A stretch of 64,000 nt of DNA from Piscinibacter aquaticus. GTDB taxonomy: Bacteria; Pseudomonadota; Gammaproteobacteria; Burkholderiales; Burkholderiaceae_C. The notes under the pieces are model-generated. The model was not told the origin of the DNA. It did no database searches and was given only the letters and a program-made list of their open reading frames with translations. The stretch is from positions 3,286,001 through 3,350,000 of the forward strand of contig VOPW01000001.1 of assembly GCA_007994965.1 (NCBI GenBank), given 5' to 3'. Below, one piece after another: positions 45,574-56,776 of this stretch. Each line of letters opens with the position of its first letter. The first letter of the stretch is position 1. The position numbers and the translations under genes are program-made.

Positions 45574-46411
45574 TCAGCCCGCCAGGAAGCGCTCGACCAG
45601 CGCGAACTGCGCCGGCGTGTTCAGTGCCGGCGCGTGGCCGCAGCCGGCGATCTCGACCACCACCGCGCGCGGGCCGCGGGTGCGCATCGCCTCGGCGGTA
45701 TCGCGCAGCAGCAGGTCGGAGTCCTCGCCGCGCAGGCACAGCACCGGGATGTCCAGCGAATCCCATTCGTCCCAGCGCAGGTAGTCGTCGGCGTGGTGGG
45801 TGAACTGCATCACCATCGCCGGGTCGTAGTGCGGCGTCACGCGGCCGTCGGGCAGGCGGCGCACCGAGGTTTCGGTCAGGCGCCGCCACTGCGCATCGCT
45901 CAGCCAGCCATAGGGCTTGTAGACGGTGCGGAAGTACTGCTCCAGCTCGCTCACGGTGGCGAAAGCCGCCGGACTGCCGGCATAGCTGCGGATGCGCTCG
46001 ATCGCCGCCGCGGCCAGCTGCGGCCCGTTGTCGTTGAGCACCAGGCGGCGGATGCGGCCGCGCAGTGCGCCGGCCGCGGCCACCGTGCCGATCGCGCCGC
46101 CCATCGAGGTGCCGAGCCAGTGGCACTGCGCGATGCCCAGGCCGTCGAGCAGCGCGGTGGCCAGCTTCGCGTAGAAGTCCAGGCAGTATTCGCGCTCCGG
46201 GTCCGGGCTCCACTGGCTGAGGCCGCGGCCGATCGTGTCGGGGCAGATCACCCGCCAGCGCTGCGCGAGATGCGCGGCGATGTCGTCCATGTCGCGGCCG
46301 GTGCGCGCCAGGCCGTGCCAGGGCGATCACCGTCTCGGCATGCTGCGCACCCCACTCGGTGTAGTGGAGCTCGCGGCCTTCGCAGGTGATGTAGTGCGAC
46401 GTGACGCTCAT
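45574..46411 (-). CDS. Alpha/beta hydrolase (one apparent frameshift)
   Basis: This serine hydrolase is about 279 residues. The nucleophile elbow is GTSMGG (within HWLGTSMGGAIGTVAA), the acid is probably in CLRGEDSDLLL and the catalytic His in IAGCGHAPALNTP. The N-terminus MSVTSHYITCEGRELHYTEW is followed by a break near 46320, after which HGLARTGRDMDDIAAHLAQR gives the oxyanion region; here one extra base at a CCAGG site fits best. It is cytosolic, lacking a signal peptide. It is the last gene of the liv-type operon, 23 bases after the oligomer hydrolase. Ester or thioester hydrolysis is likely; the substrate is unknown. Confidence 0.88.
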
Positions 46412-46433
46412 GCCGGCCTCGTGCTCAGTCCGG

Positions 46434-48616
46434 TCAGTCGGGCACCACGAGCGTGTCGCCCACCATGCGGATGGCGTTCTCCGGCGCCGCACGGCGCGGG
46501 ATCGGCGGCACGTTGGCCTCGGTGATCGCCGGTGCGAAACCGGGCGAGCCGCCACGCGGGACCGTGCGCAGCACTGGCTCTCCGGCAACGGCCGGCCGTG
46601 GCGCAGGTGATCCCACATCGCGTCGAGCGCGCGGTTCAGGTAGACGTGCAGCGGGATGTAGCGGGTGTCGTAGCCGCCGAGCACGGTCGGCAGGCCGATG
46701 AAGGCATCGAAGTGCTGGGCGTTGGTCACCTCGATGTACGACAGCCGGCTGTGCCGGCCCTCGACGCGCTTGTTCAGCGCGGTGTAGGGACGCGAGCTGT
46801 GGTTCACCGGGATCAGCGCATCGGCGCGGCCGTGCACGATGATCGCCGGCTTGCGCTGCAGGTTGCCGTTGCGCAGCGTCTCTGAGATGCCCAGCTGCAG
46901 CGCGCGCGCGGGTGCGTCGCTGCCGGTGAGCAGGCCGCGCAGGCACAGCGCGCCATCGGCGTTGAAGTCCAGGGTCAGCGTGCCCGACGACAGCGAGACG
47001 AGGTCACGCCTCGCGCCGCGAGGATCGCGGTTGTTGATCAGCTGCACGCCCGACGACGGCGGCACGCCGTTGCCGGTGGCGGCCATCGCGGCGAGCGAAA
47101 GCGCATCCAGCGTTCCGACGGTGAAGTCGCTGTTGACCGCGGCGAAGCTGTAGCCACACAAGTCGTCCGCCACACTGGCACGCGCCAGCGCGTTCGCATA
47201 GGTCACGCTCACCGCACTGGCCACCTCGAAGGCAGCGAGCGAGGCATGCAGGACCGCAGATTCCGGCTCCCAGCCGTTGGCCACCAGCAGCGCCAGCGCC
47301 TCGTCGGCCTGGGCCGTGAACGTTTCGGACGTCAGCACGCCCCGGGCCTTCAGCGACGCGCAGCGGTTGGCGGCGAAAGCGCCGATCACGAAGGTGCGGC
47401 CCGGCGCATCGGCCACCGCACTCGACTGCGAGGCACAGCTCTGCAGCAGGTTCGCCAGCGTGGTGTAGTCGTACAGCACCTTGCCGCTGGACTGCACGAG
47501 CGAGCCGCGCTGCACCGCCACGCCGGCATCGGGCGGCAGCTCGACCGACGGCTCGGAGACGGCCACGCCGTCGATCAGCCGCTCGCGGTCGAGTTCGGCC
47601 GCAGCCAGGGCGGCATGGCCGCCGTTGCTGATCGACGAGGCAATCACCAATGTGTTGGCCGGGCGGATCGTCCGCAGCACGCGGCCATCGGGCAGCTTGA
47701 CGCCATGCCGCTCGTTGAGCGCCCAGTAGGCGAACTCGATCGCCTGCAGCGTGAAGCGGCCCCAGTCCTTCTCGGGGTTGCGCTGCGAGTGCGCATGCTT
47801 GAAGGCGAAGCGGTTCGGCGTGGCGGCGTTGAAGGCAATGCGCTGCGCCTCGCTCAGCGGCGCGCGGAACTGGGCCGAATCACCGGCGACGATGGCGCTG
47901 GCGCGCGTGCCGTCGATCAGCGGCACGGTGTCGGCCATCAGGTCATGCGGCGCGGCACCGGTGCCCTTGTCGGTATAGGCCACCGCGCAGCCGCGCTTGA
48001 GACCCCATTCGCCGGTGCTGATGCCGCCGTAGATGCCGCGAGAGCCCGACGAGGTGGCGGTCACGATGCAGGGCCTGCGCGCATCGAAGTGCGCCGGGAT
48101 CTGCACCATCAGCACGACGTTCTGCGACGCCGCCCCGCCGTCGGCGCCGCGGCTGAACGCCAGCAGCTCGGTGCCGGCGATCTTGCCGTCGCCAGCCGTC
48201 ACCGTGCCATCGACCGCGACATTCGGGCCATACAGCGTGCCGTAGCCGCCGGCCGGCGTCATGTCGACCAGCGCGCGGTAGTTGTTGTAGATGGCCGCGC
48301 GGCGCAGCTCGGCCGCGGTCGGCGCGGCGGTGTTGGCGAAGGCCGGCAGCGCCAGCGTCAGCCCCTGGGCGCCGAGGCCGGCGGTCAGCAGGTCGTCGCT
48401 CGCACCGTCGTAGTCGGCGCGGCGCACGCTGCCGTCGACGACGAAGTGCGGCAGGCGGTTGAAGAGCGCGCGCGGGCCGCGCTCGGCGGCGTCGCCCAGG
48501 TGCTGCGCGGCGGCACGCGTGTCGGCCACCGGCGCATCGTCGCCGCCACCGCCGCACGCGGACAGCACCGCCGCGGCCAGCGGCAGCATCCAGAGTCTCG
48601 TCGTCGCTCTTCTCAT
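46434..48616 (-). CDS. D-(-)-3-hydroxybutyrate oligomer hydrolase-like lipoprotein (one apparent frameshift)
   Basis: This is about 727 residues, matching the 3-hydroxybutyrate oligomer hydrolase family, which cuts short PHB oligomers to monomers. The signal MRRATTRLWMLPLAAAVLSA with lipobox LSAC makes it a lipoprotein, so it acts in the envelope. Family-like blocks include HFVVDGSVRRADYDGASDDL, IYNNYRALVDMTPAGGYG, SSGSRGIYGGISTGEWGLK, CAVAYTDKGTG, the serine nucleophile region ASSISNGGHAAL and KPAIIVHGRADALIPVNHSS with acid and base residues. The frame breaks near 46573 (PESQ, then LRTVPRGG), repaired by recreating CCTGG. The ATG overlaps the livM stop as ATGA, so it belongs to the transporter operon. 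Confidence 0.88.
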
Positions 48617-49698
48617 CGCTTGTCTCCTGCGAGGGAACGGGCGCGCAGCGCGCGCAGGCGCCCCACCACGCCGGTGGGGAAGTGGTAGACCGAGAGCACG
48701 AACAGCAGGCCGAGCCAGAGCAGCCAGCGGTCGGGCGAGACCAGCGCCGACAGCAGCGGCACGCCCTCGAGCGCACCAGCGCCCAGGCGCAGCAGGTCCT
48801 GCAGGTAGTTCTGTGCGATGACGAACAGCACCGAGCCGATCACCGCGCCGTAGATCGTGCCCATGCCGCCGATCACGACGATCAGCAGGATGTCGAGCAT
48901 GATCTCGAAGGAGAGAGACGTGTCCGGCCCCTGGTAGCGCAGCCACAGCGCGAGCAGGCAGCCGGCGAGCGTGGCAAACAGCGCCGACAGCACCGAGGCG
49001 AGGGTGCGATACACCACCGTGCGGTAGCCGATCGCCTCGGCGCGGAAGTCGTTCTCGCGGATCGCCTGCAACACACGGCCGAAGGGCGAATTGACGATGC
49101 GCAGCATCGCCAGCACCAGCACCACCGCGACGGTGAACAGCAGGTAGTAGGTGAGGAAGCGGCCGTCGACCGAGGCTCCGAGCAGCGGCTCCTCCAGGTA
49201 TTGCGTGCCGGGCTGCAGCGCCTCGGGCACCTTGAAGTTCAGGCCGTCCTCGCCGCCGGTGAGATCCGACAGTTGCGAGGCCAGCGTCAGGAAGGCCGAG
49301 GCCACCGCCAGCGTGATCATCGCGAAGAAGATCGCCTTCACGCGCAAGGAGGCCAGGCCGATCAGCAGTGACAGCGCCAGCGACACCCCCAGCGCCGCCA
49401 GCACGCCCACCGCCACCGCGCTCCAGCCCGGCCCCATGCGTGTGCTGGCGATCGCCACGCCATAGGCGCCGATGCCGAAGAACATCGTGTGCGCGAAGCT
49501 GACGATGCCGGTGTAGCCGAGCAGCAGGTCGAAGCTGGCCACCAGCACGACGAAGACGATGATCTTCGCGGCGACGTTCAGCGCCTTGGTGCCGGGGAAC
49601 AGGAAGGGCGTGAGCGCCAGCGCCAGCACGATGGCGATCAGCAGCGCGGCCAGCCAGCGGCTGCGCGGCGTGTCGTTGGAGATCAGCCGCGACATCAT
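48613..49698 (-). CDS. livM: Branched-chain-type ABC transporter permease LivM
   Basis: This inner-membrane permease of the LivM type is intact at 361 residues. Hydrophobic helices alternate with the conserved LGYTGIVSFAHTMFFGIGAY, LRVKAIFFAMITLA and GGMGTIYGAVIGSVLFV, the last near the coupling loop to the ATPases. The start MMSRLISNDTPRSRW overlaps the livH stop, and the stop overlaps the oligomer hydrolase start. With LivH it forms the membrane channel. The whole set may carry an organic acid or hydroxyacid rather than leucine, given its hydrolase partners. Confidence 0.94.
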   Translation of the reverse strand: MMSRLISNDTPRSRWLAALLIAIVLALALTPFLFPGTKALNVAAKIIVFVVLVASFDLLLGYTGIVSFAHTMFFGIGAYGVAIASTRMGPGWSAVAVGVLAALGVSLALSLLIGLASLRVKAIFFAMITLAVASAFLTLASQLSDLTGGEDGLNFKVPEALQPGTQYLEEPLLGASVDGRFLTYYLLFTVAVVLVLAMLRIVNSPFGRVLQAIRENDFRAEAIGYRTVVYRTLASVLSALFATLAGCLLALWLRYQGPDTSLSFEIMLDILLIVVIGGMGTIYGAVIGSVLFVIAQNYLQDLLRLGAGALEGVPLLSALVSPDRWLLWLGLLFVLSVYHFPTGVVGRLRALRARSLAGDKR

Positions 49699-50715
49699 CG
49701 GTTCGCCACCGGGTAGAGGCCCTGCGGCCGCCACAGCAGCACCGCCACCATCAGCGCGATGCTGGCGAAGGCGGTGAACACCGGCGCGACGAAACCGGTG
49801 TAGTTGGTCAGCAGCCCCACCAGCAGCGCGCCGACGAAGCAGCCCAGCGTCGAGCCCAGGCCGCCGATGATGATCACGATGAAGATCAGCACGTTGACCT
49901 GCGCGCCGAGCTGCGGGATCACGTTCTGCTGGAACAGGCCCCACATCACGCCGCCCAGGCCGGCCAGCGCGGAGCCGACCACGAACACGCCGACGAAGAG
50001 ACGGCGGATGCGGTAGCCGAGCGACTCGACCATCTCGCGGTCCTGCACGCCGGCGCGCACCAGCAGGCCGATCTTGGTGCGGTTCAGCGCCCACAGCATC
50101 GCCACCAGCACCACCACGCCGATCACCACCGCGAGCACGCGGTATTTCGAGATCGCAGCATCGCCGATGAGGATCGAGCCGCGCAGCGCCTCGGGCAGCG
50201 CGAGCGGCCGCTGCTCCGGGCCCCAGATCACCTTGATCAGCTCCTCGCCGATGATCATGCCGCCCATCGTGATCAGGATCTGCTTGAGGTGCTGACCGTA
50301 GACCGGCCGCACCATCACGCGCTCGAAGCCCCAGCCGATCGCGCCGGCCAGCGCCATCGCGGCGAGCATCGCGGCGAAGACCGCCACGAGGTTGCGCGCG
50401 AGGCTGTCGACGCTGGTCCAGTCGGCCATCCCGGCGAAGACCGTGGTGGCGACGAAGGCACCGAAGGCGATGAAGACGCCGTGGCCGAAATTCAGCACGT
50501 CCATCAGGCCGAAGACCAGCGTCAGGCCCGAGGCGGTGACGAAGACGATCATGCCCATCGCCAGGCCGGCCACGGTGAGCGTGAGCGGTCGAGGGCGAGC
50601 CGACCAGCGGCAGCGCGCCGAGTGCGAGCAGCGGCACGAGCGCCAGCGGCAGCCAGTCGAACGCCGCCTTCGGCACTGCCGATGCGACAGGGGCGGATGC
50701 GACCGCGGTATTCAT
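49695..50715 (-). CDS. livH: Branched-chain-type ABC transporter permease LivH (one apparent frameshift)
   Basis: This is the second permease subunit, about 340 residues. The N-terminus MNTAVASAPVASAVPKAAFD leads into WLPLALVPLLALGALPLVG. A break near 50588 then gives LTVAGLAMGMIVFVTASGL and the conserved LVFGLMDVLNFGHGVFIAFG, RPVYGQHLKQILITMGG, DREMVESLGYRIRR and GGLGSTLGCFVGALLVG. At the break the expected codon is TGG, and restoring it recreates CCTGG (two bases). The ATG overlaps the livF stop. Confidence 0.93.
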
Positions 50716-51449
50716 TGATGGGCTCCGAGGGACAGGCCAAGCAGCCGCTGCTGCAAGGCCTCGTCGTCGATCAGCTGCTGCATCGCGCCGGCATGCACCA
50801 CGCGGCCGTCTTCCATCACGGCCACCGTGTCGCCCAGCGCCTTGGCCATCGCGAAGTTCTGCTCGACCAGCAGCACGGTGGTCTGCGTGGCCTTCAGTTC
50901 GCGCAGTGCGGCGATCAGGTTGGCGACGATGGCCGGGGCCAGGCCCTTGCTCGGCTCGTCGATCAGCAGCAACCGACGAGGCTCGACGATGGCGCGTGCG
51001 ATCGCCAGCATCTGCTTCTGCCCGCCGGAGAGCTTGCCGGCCGGATAGAGCCAGAACTTCTTCAGCGCGGGAAAGAGGCCGAAGATCCACTCCAGCCGCT
51101 GCGTGTCGATGTCGGCCGGGCGCTTGGCGCAGCGGGCGGCGAGCAGCAGGTTCTCGCGCACCGTCAGGTCGCCGAAGATGCCCATGCTCTCGGGCACGTA
51201 GGCGATGCCGAGCTGCGCGATGTCGGGCGTGGCGTGGCGGTGGATGGGCGCGCCGTCGAAGTCGACCGAACCCGCCGACGCGCGCCACAGACCCATGATC
51301 GTTCGCAGCGTGGTGGTCTTGCCGGCGCCGTTGCGGCCCAGCAGCATGGTCACCTGCCCGGCCGGCACCGCGAGCTCGACGCCATGCAGGATGTGATAGC
51401 TGCCGATGTGCGTGTGCACGCCGTCGAGCTGGAGCAGCGCTTTGCTCAT
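50712..51449 (-). CDS. livF: Branched-chain-type ABC transporter ATPase LivF
   Basis: This cytosolic ATPase is intact at 245 residues. Walker A is LLGRNGAGKTTT (about residues 37-48), the signature is KLSGGQKQMLAIARAI, Walker B is LLLIDEPSKGLAP, and the H-loop is VLLVEQNFAMAKA. The RTIMGL and PESMGIFGDLTVRENL stretches are typical of LivF rather than LivG. The start overlaps the livG stop by four bases and the stop overlaps the livH start. Confidence 0.96.
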   Translation of the reverse strand: MSKALLQLDGVHTHIGSYHILHGVELAVPAGQVTMLLGRNGAGKTTTLRTIMGLWRASAGSVDFDGAPIHRHATPDIAQLGIAYVPESMGIFGDLTVRENLLLAARCAKRPADIDTQRLEWIFGLFPALKKFWLYPAGKLSGGQKQMLAIARAIVEPRRLLLIDEPSKGLAPAIVANLIAALRELKATQTTVLLVEQNFAMAKALGDTVAVMEDGRVVHAGAMQQLIDDEALQQRLLGLSLGAHQ

Positions 51450-52204
51450 GCGGGCTCCTCGACCGTGCTCGTGCCCAGGTACGCCTGCTGAACCACCGGC
51501 GAGGCGATCACCGCCTCCGGTTCGCCATCGGCCACCAGCTGCCCGTTGTGCAGCACGACGATGCGGTCGGCCAGTTCGCGCACCACGTCCATCTTGTGCT
51601 CGACGAGCAGGATGGTCTTGTCGCGCTGCGCCTTCAGCGCGCGGATCAGGTCCAGCACCACCGGCACGTCGTCGACGCTCATGCCGGCGGTGGGCTCGTC
51701 GAACATGTAGACGCTGGGCTCCAGCGCCATCAGCATCGCCACTTCCAGCTTGCGCTGGTCGCCGTGCGGCAGGCTGGCGGCGGGTGCGTCGGCACGGTCG
51801 CCGAGCTTCACGCGCTCGAGCAGCTGGTACGCACGCTCCAGCGTGTTGCGGTGGTCGCTCCACACCGACCACAGGTTCAGCCCCTCGCGGCGGCGCGATT
51901 GCACGGCCGGGCGCACGTTCTCCAGCACCGAGAGATTCGGGAACAGCTGCGTCAGCTGGAAGGCGCGGCCGAGGCCGCGGTGGGTGCGCTGCGGCGCGCT
52001 CTCGGCGGTGATGTCGTGGCCGTTCAGGTGCACCGAGCCGGCGCTGGCGCGCAGCTGGCCGGAGATCAGGTTGAAGTAGGTCGTCTTGCCGGCGCCGTTG
52101 GGGCCGACGATGGCCGTCAGCGTGCCGGGCTCGAAGCGGCACGACACCCGGTCGACGGCCACGTGGCCGCCGAACCGGATCGTCAGATCTCGGGTCTCCA
52201 GCAC
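51446..52204 (-). CDS. livG: Branched-chain-type ABC transporter ATPase LivG
   Basis: This cytosolic ATPase is intact at 252 residues, starting with GTG (52202-52204). Walker A is VGPNGAGKTTYFNLISG, the Q-loop region GLGRAFQLTQLFPNLSVLEN is LivG-like, Walker B is VYMFDEPTAGMSVDDV, and the H-loop is ILLVEHKMDVVRELAD. One oddity is the signature: SLPHGDQRKLEVAMLMA has the PHG-DQ form usual in LivG instead of LSGGQ. It pairs with LivF to drive LivHM. Confidence 0.95.
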   Translation of the reverse strand: MLETRDLTIRFGGHVAVDRVSCRFEPGTLTAIVGPNGAGKTTYFNLISGQLRASAGSVHLNGHDITAESAPQRTHRGLGRAFQLTQLFPNLSVLENVRPAVQSRRREGLNLWSVWSDHRNTLERAYQLLERVKLGDRADAPAASLPHGDQRKLEVAMLMALEPSVYMFDEPTAGMSVDDVPVVLDLIRALKAQRDKTILLVEHKMDVVRELADRIVVLHNGQLVADGEPEAVIASPVVQQAYLGTSTVEEPA

Positions 52205-52217
52205 GCCGGTCCGCCCC

Positions 52218-53411
52218 TCAGCGCTTGTTGCGGATCGGGACGTTCATCTCCTCCGGCTTGATCTCGCGCACCAGCTCCGGCACGCCCCAGGCGAAGGCCG
52301 GGTCCACCTTGATCCTGAAGTGGTACATCGACTGCATCGCCTGGTGGTCGTCGGCGCGGAAGGTCATCTTGCCCTTGGGCGTCTCGAAGCTCATGCCTTC
52401 CATCGTCTTGATGAGCTTCTCGGTGTTCGCGTCACCGGCGGTCTTCTTCAGCGCCTCGACGACGGCGATCGCGGCGCTCATGCCTCCAGCGGTGAAGAAG
52501 TCCGGCGGGTTCTTGAACTGCTTGTAGTGGTTGGCCACCAGCCACTCGTTAACCGGGTTCTTCGGGATGCCGAAGTAGTAGTAGGTGGCGCCTTCCATGC
52601 CGGGGAAGTTCTTGTAGGCGGCCATCGCCGGCAGGATGTTGCCGCCGGTGGCGATCTCGATGCCGTAGCGCTTGAGGTCGAGGTCGGCGATCTTGAACGG
52701 GTTGCCCGCGCCGGCCCAGATCACGAAGATCACCTTGCGGCCCGGCTGGTCCTTCAGCTTGTCGATCAGGCGCTGCGCACCGGCGGTGAAGTCGGTCGTG
52801 TTGGTCGGCAGGTATTCCTCGTGGACGATCTTGGCGGTCTTGATCGCATCCTTGAAGGCCTTCACGCCGTCGCGGCCGAAGGCGTAATCCTGCGCCAGCG
52901 TGGCGATGACGGTGTCCTTCTTGTCCAGCGCCACCGCATTGCTGATCGCATCCTGGCTGCTGTTGCGGCCGGTGCGGAAGATGTAGCGGTTCCACTTGTC
53001 GCCGGTGATCGAATCGGCCACCGCCGGCTCCACCAGCAGGATCTTCTTGTACTCCTCGGCCACCGGCAGCAGCGCGAGCGCCACGCCGCTGGAGGTGGGG
53101 CCGACCGCGATGTCGGCCTTGTCGTCGCCGTAGGCGGCGGCCAGCAGGCTCTTGCCCACGTCGGGCTTGCCCTGGTCGTCCTTCTCGATCACGACGAGCT
53201 TCTTGCCGGCCACCGTCATCGTGCCGCCGGTGGCGTATTCCAGGCCCATCACGAAGCCGGTGGCGGTCTGCTTGCCGTAGGCCTCGAGCGGGCCGGTCTT
53301 GCTGTAGACATGGGCGATGCGGATCTCGCCCTTGCCCTGCGCGAACGCGAGCGCGGGCATTGCGAGGGCAGCGGCGAGGGTGGTCAGCCAGAAGCGGCGG
53401 GCGTGGGTCAT
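52218..53411 (-). CDS. livK: LivK-type periplasmic binding protein of the liv operon
   Basis: This periplasmic binding protein is intact at 397 residues and heads the operon. The signal peptide MTHARRFWLTTLAAALAMPA ends LAFAQ, and the mature part opens GKGEIRIAHVYSKTGPLEAY. Other fold blocks are IAVGPTSSGVALALLPVAEE, NRYIFRTGRNSSQDAISNAV and GATYYYFGIPKNPVNEWLV. Aromatic and polar residues differ from leucine-binding LivK, and it is only distantly like the three orphan copies in this window. ATG 53411 with a GGAGA site is preferred over an upstream in-frame ATG. The coupled hydrolase genes point to a hydroxyacid or ester-derived ligand. Confidence 0.92.
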   Translation of the reverse strand: MTHARRFWLTTLAAALAMPALAFAQGKGEIRIAHVYSKTGPLEAYGKQTATGFVMGLEYATGGTMTVAGKKLVVIEKDDQGKPDVGKSLLAAAYGDDKADIAVGPTSSGVALALLPVAEEYKKILLVEPAVADSITGDKWNRYIFRTGRNSSQDAISNAVALDKKDTVIATLAQDYAFGRDGVKAFKDAIKTAKIVHEEYLPTNTTDFTAGAQRLIDKLKDQPGRKVIFVIWAGAGNPFKIADLDLKRYGIEIATGGNILPAMAAYKNFPGMEGATYYYFGIPKNPVNEWLVANHYKQFKNPPDFFTAGGMSAAIAVVEALKKTAGDANTEKLIKTMEGMSFETPKGKMTFRADDHQAMQSMYHFRIKVDPAFAWGVPELVREIKPEEMNVPIRNKR

Positions 53412-53511
53412 GCGGCGTGTCTCCGTGTTGATCGAATCGGGCTCGTGGCCCGTGGGTCGGCACGGAACGCAATGCATGTGCCACCGAGCCCGGGTTAACC
53501 CGGGGCCGCGC

Positions 53512-54463
53512 TCAGCGCAGCGACATGCGCATCAGCGGCAGCTGCGGCGAGGGCGTGGTGATGCTCGCTTCGAACGGATGGCTCATGCGCGGATAGCCGG
53601 CGAGGATGCGCAGCACGTAGGCGCGCGTCTCGGCATAGGGCGGCACGCCGCGGTAGCGGTTCACCGCGCCCTCGCCGGCGTTGTAGGCCGCGGCCACCAG
53701 CGGCACATTGCCCTCGAAGTAGGCCATCAGCCAGCGCAGGTAGGCCATGCCGCCGCGGATGTTCTGCTCGGCGTCGTAGGGGCGCGAGACGCCGAAGCGC
53801 GCCGCAGTGTCCGGGATCAGCTGCATCAGCCCCTTGGCATTCTTCGGAGACAGCGCGATCACGTCGTAGTTCGACTCGACCTTGATGAAGGCGAGCACCA
53901 GCGCGGCGAGAGCTTGTAGGCCGGCGCATGCTTCTTGACGATCTCGACGATGCTCGCCGGCGCATCGGCCGGCAGCGCCTCCGGCGCCGCGGCGGCGGTG
54001 CGCGGAGGCGGTGGCGCCATCACCGGCGGTGCGCGGTCGATCATGCAGTCGGGCACGTAGTTCGGCGGCCCGCCCACGGTGGCCAGCATGCGCACCGCCT
54101 GCTCCAGCCCCTGCTCGGCGGCGGCGTGGAAGAAGAAGGCCGCGGTGGCATCGCTGCGCTCCACGCCGCGACCGTTGGCATACATCCAGCCGAGGTTGAA
54201 CTGCGATTCCGCGTCGCCCAACCGCGCCGCCTTGCAGTACAGCTCGGCGGCCTTGGCCGGGTCCCGGTCGACGCCCTCGCCGTTCTCGTAGCCGATCGCC
54301 TCGCGGCGCAGGAAGGCGCGCACGCTGCGCTCTTCGTCGGTTTCGAGGCTGCGGACGGCGGCGTGCGACGGCATCGTCGCGGCGAACTGTCCGATCAGCA
54401 GACAGAATGCGGCCGCCAGTCGCCTGATTTCCAGACACTGTCCGGCCTCAAGACGCAGCATCC

Positions 54464-54467
<4 letters not shown>
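53512..54467 (-). CDS. Sel1-repeat lytic transglycosylase (one apparent frameshift)
   Basis: This secreted protein is about 318 residues, with a signal region (RLAAAFCLLIGQFAATMPSH, cleaved after SHA) and two Sel1-type repeats (YENGEGVDRDPAKAAELYCK; FNLGWMYANGRGVERSDATA). A proline-alanine linker leads into an SLT lytic transglycosylase domain that cuts peptidoglycan. The catalytic Glu is in LAFIKVESNYDVIALSPK, followed by AKGLMQLIPDTAARFGV, AYLRWLMAYFEG and LVAAAYNAGEGAVNRY. The frame breaks near 53913, between APAYKLSP and LVLAFIK. Start ATG 54467 overlaps the stop of the sigma54 activator, suggesting joint expression. Confidence 0.88.
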
Positions 54468-55920
<1,453 letters not shown>

Positions 55921-56031
55921 GGCGAGCGTCGGTCGGTGTCGGAAGATCGGACACTGTAGCGGCCTGCGCACGCAACGCCACCCCTCGCCCGTGCGCCCGC
56001 GCGCCGTGCCGCCGCGGGTTCCCCGGTCTTG

Positions 56032-56044
56032 TAATTATGAATTA
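56032..56044. promoter_or_regulatory. Candidate GntR operator (TAATT-N3-AATTA)
   Basis: A perfect inverted repeat TAATT, ATG, AATTA lies in the AT-richest part of the 166-base divergent gap, 43 bases before the GntR-family ATG. FCD-type GntR proteins bind short AT-rich palindromes of this size. It is well placed for autoregulation and control of the downstream malonate genes. Confidence 0.5.
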
Positions 56045-56086
56045 GTAATCGTAGATTGAAGCCAGCCCCACGCTTCACCCTTCGCC

Positions 56087-56776
56087 ATGGCCGAGCCGAT
56101 TCCGCTGCGCCGCCCCTCGCTGCACGAGGAAGTGGCGACCCGCCTGCGCAACATGATCTTCGAGCGCCAGCTGCTGCCGGGGCAGTGGGTCGACGAACTC
56201 GCGCTGGCGCGCGACTGGCAGATCAGCCGCACGCCGCTGCGCGAGGCGCTGAAGGTGCTGGCCGCCGAAGGGCTGGTGGTGCCGGTGCCGCGCCAGGGCA
56301 GCAAGGTCGCCGAGATCCCGGAGGACGAGGCCGACGAACTGCTGCCGGTGATGGCGCTGCTCGAAGGCCGCTGCGCCTTCGAGGCGGTGCGCAAGGCGCG
56401 CGACGCCGACATCCGCCGCCTGCAGCGGCTGCACGAGCAGCTGGAGAAGCACGCCGCGGCGCACGACATCGAGGCCTACTACCGCGCCAACCACGAGTTC
56501 CACAGCGCCGTGCAGGCGCTGGCCGGCAACCGCTGGCTCGACCGCGCCACCGGCGACCTGCGCCGCTTCGTGCGCCTGCTGCGCGGCCGGCAGCTGCACT
56601 GGCCGGGGCGCATCGAGGCCTCGATCAACGAGCACCGCGTGCTGCTCGATGCGATCGTGCAGCGCGACGCCGCGCGCGCCGAGCGCGTGATGCACGACCA
56701 CCTGCTGGCCCAGCTGGCCGCGCTGAAGGCGCTGCGCCAGCACGAGCGTGCCCAGGGAGCCCCGCATGCTGGATGA
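56087..56776 (+). CDS. GntR-family (FCD) regulator, MatR-like
   Basis: This regulator is intact at 229 residues. The GntR helix-turn-helix occupies residues about 10-70 (SLHEEVATRLRNMIFERQLL; LARDWQISRTPLREALKVLA; EGLVVPVPRQGSKV), and the FCD ligand domain follows, with helices AADIxxLxxLHEQLEK-like and the metal-type residues in RANHEFHSAVQAL and EHRVLLDAIVQRD. The stop overlaps the malonyl-CoA decarboxylase start, which matches the MatR-matA arrangement known from Rhizobium, so malonate or malonyl-CoA is the likely signal. Upstream is an AT-rich gap with a palindrome. Confidence 0.9.
   Translation: MAEPIPLRRPSLHEEVATRLRNMIFERQLLPGQWVDELALARDWQISRTPLREALKVLAAEGLVVPVPRQGSKVAEIPEDEADELLPVMALLEGRCAFEAVRKARDADIRRLQRLHEQLEKHAAAHDIEAYYRANHEFHSAVQALAGNRWLDRATGDLRRFVRLLRGRQLHWPGRIEASINEHRVLLDAIVQRDAARAERVMHDHLLAQLAALKALRQHERAQGAPHAG

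Noticed and set aside
44750..48946. A single 1,398-codon frame joining the oligomer hydrolase to downstream genes
   Set aside because: Only its first part is the hydrolase. The rest is out-of-frame reading of the alpha/beta hydrolase and of the antisense of the AraC gene, made possible by a frame break near 46573. It is not a real fusion protein.
48613..51288. One 891-codon frame spanning livM and livH
   Set aside because: It arises from the frame break in livH near 50588. Independent starts and four-base overlaps show two permease genes.
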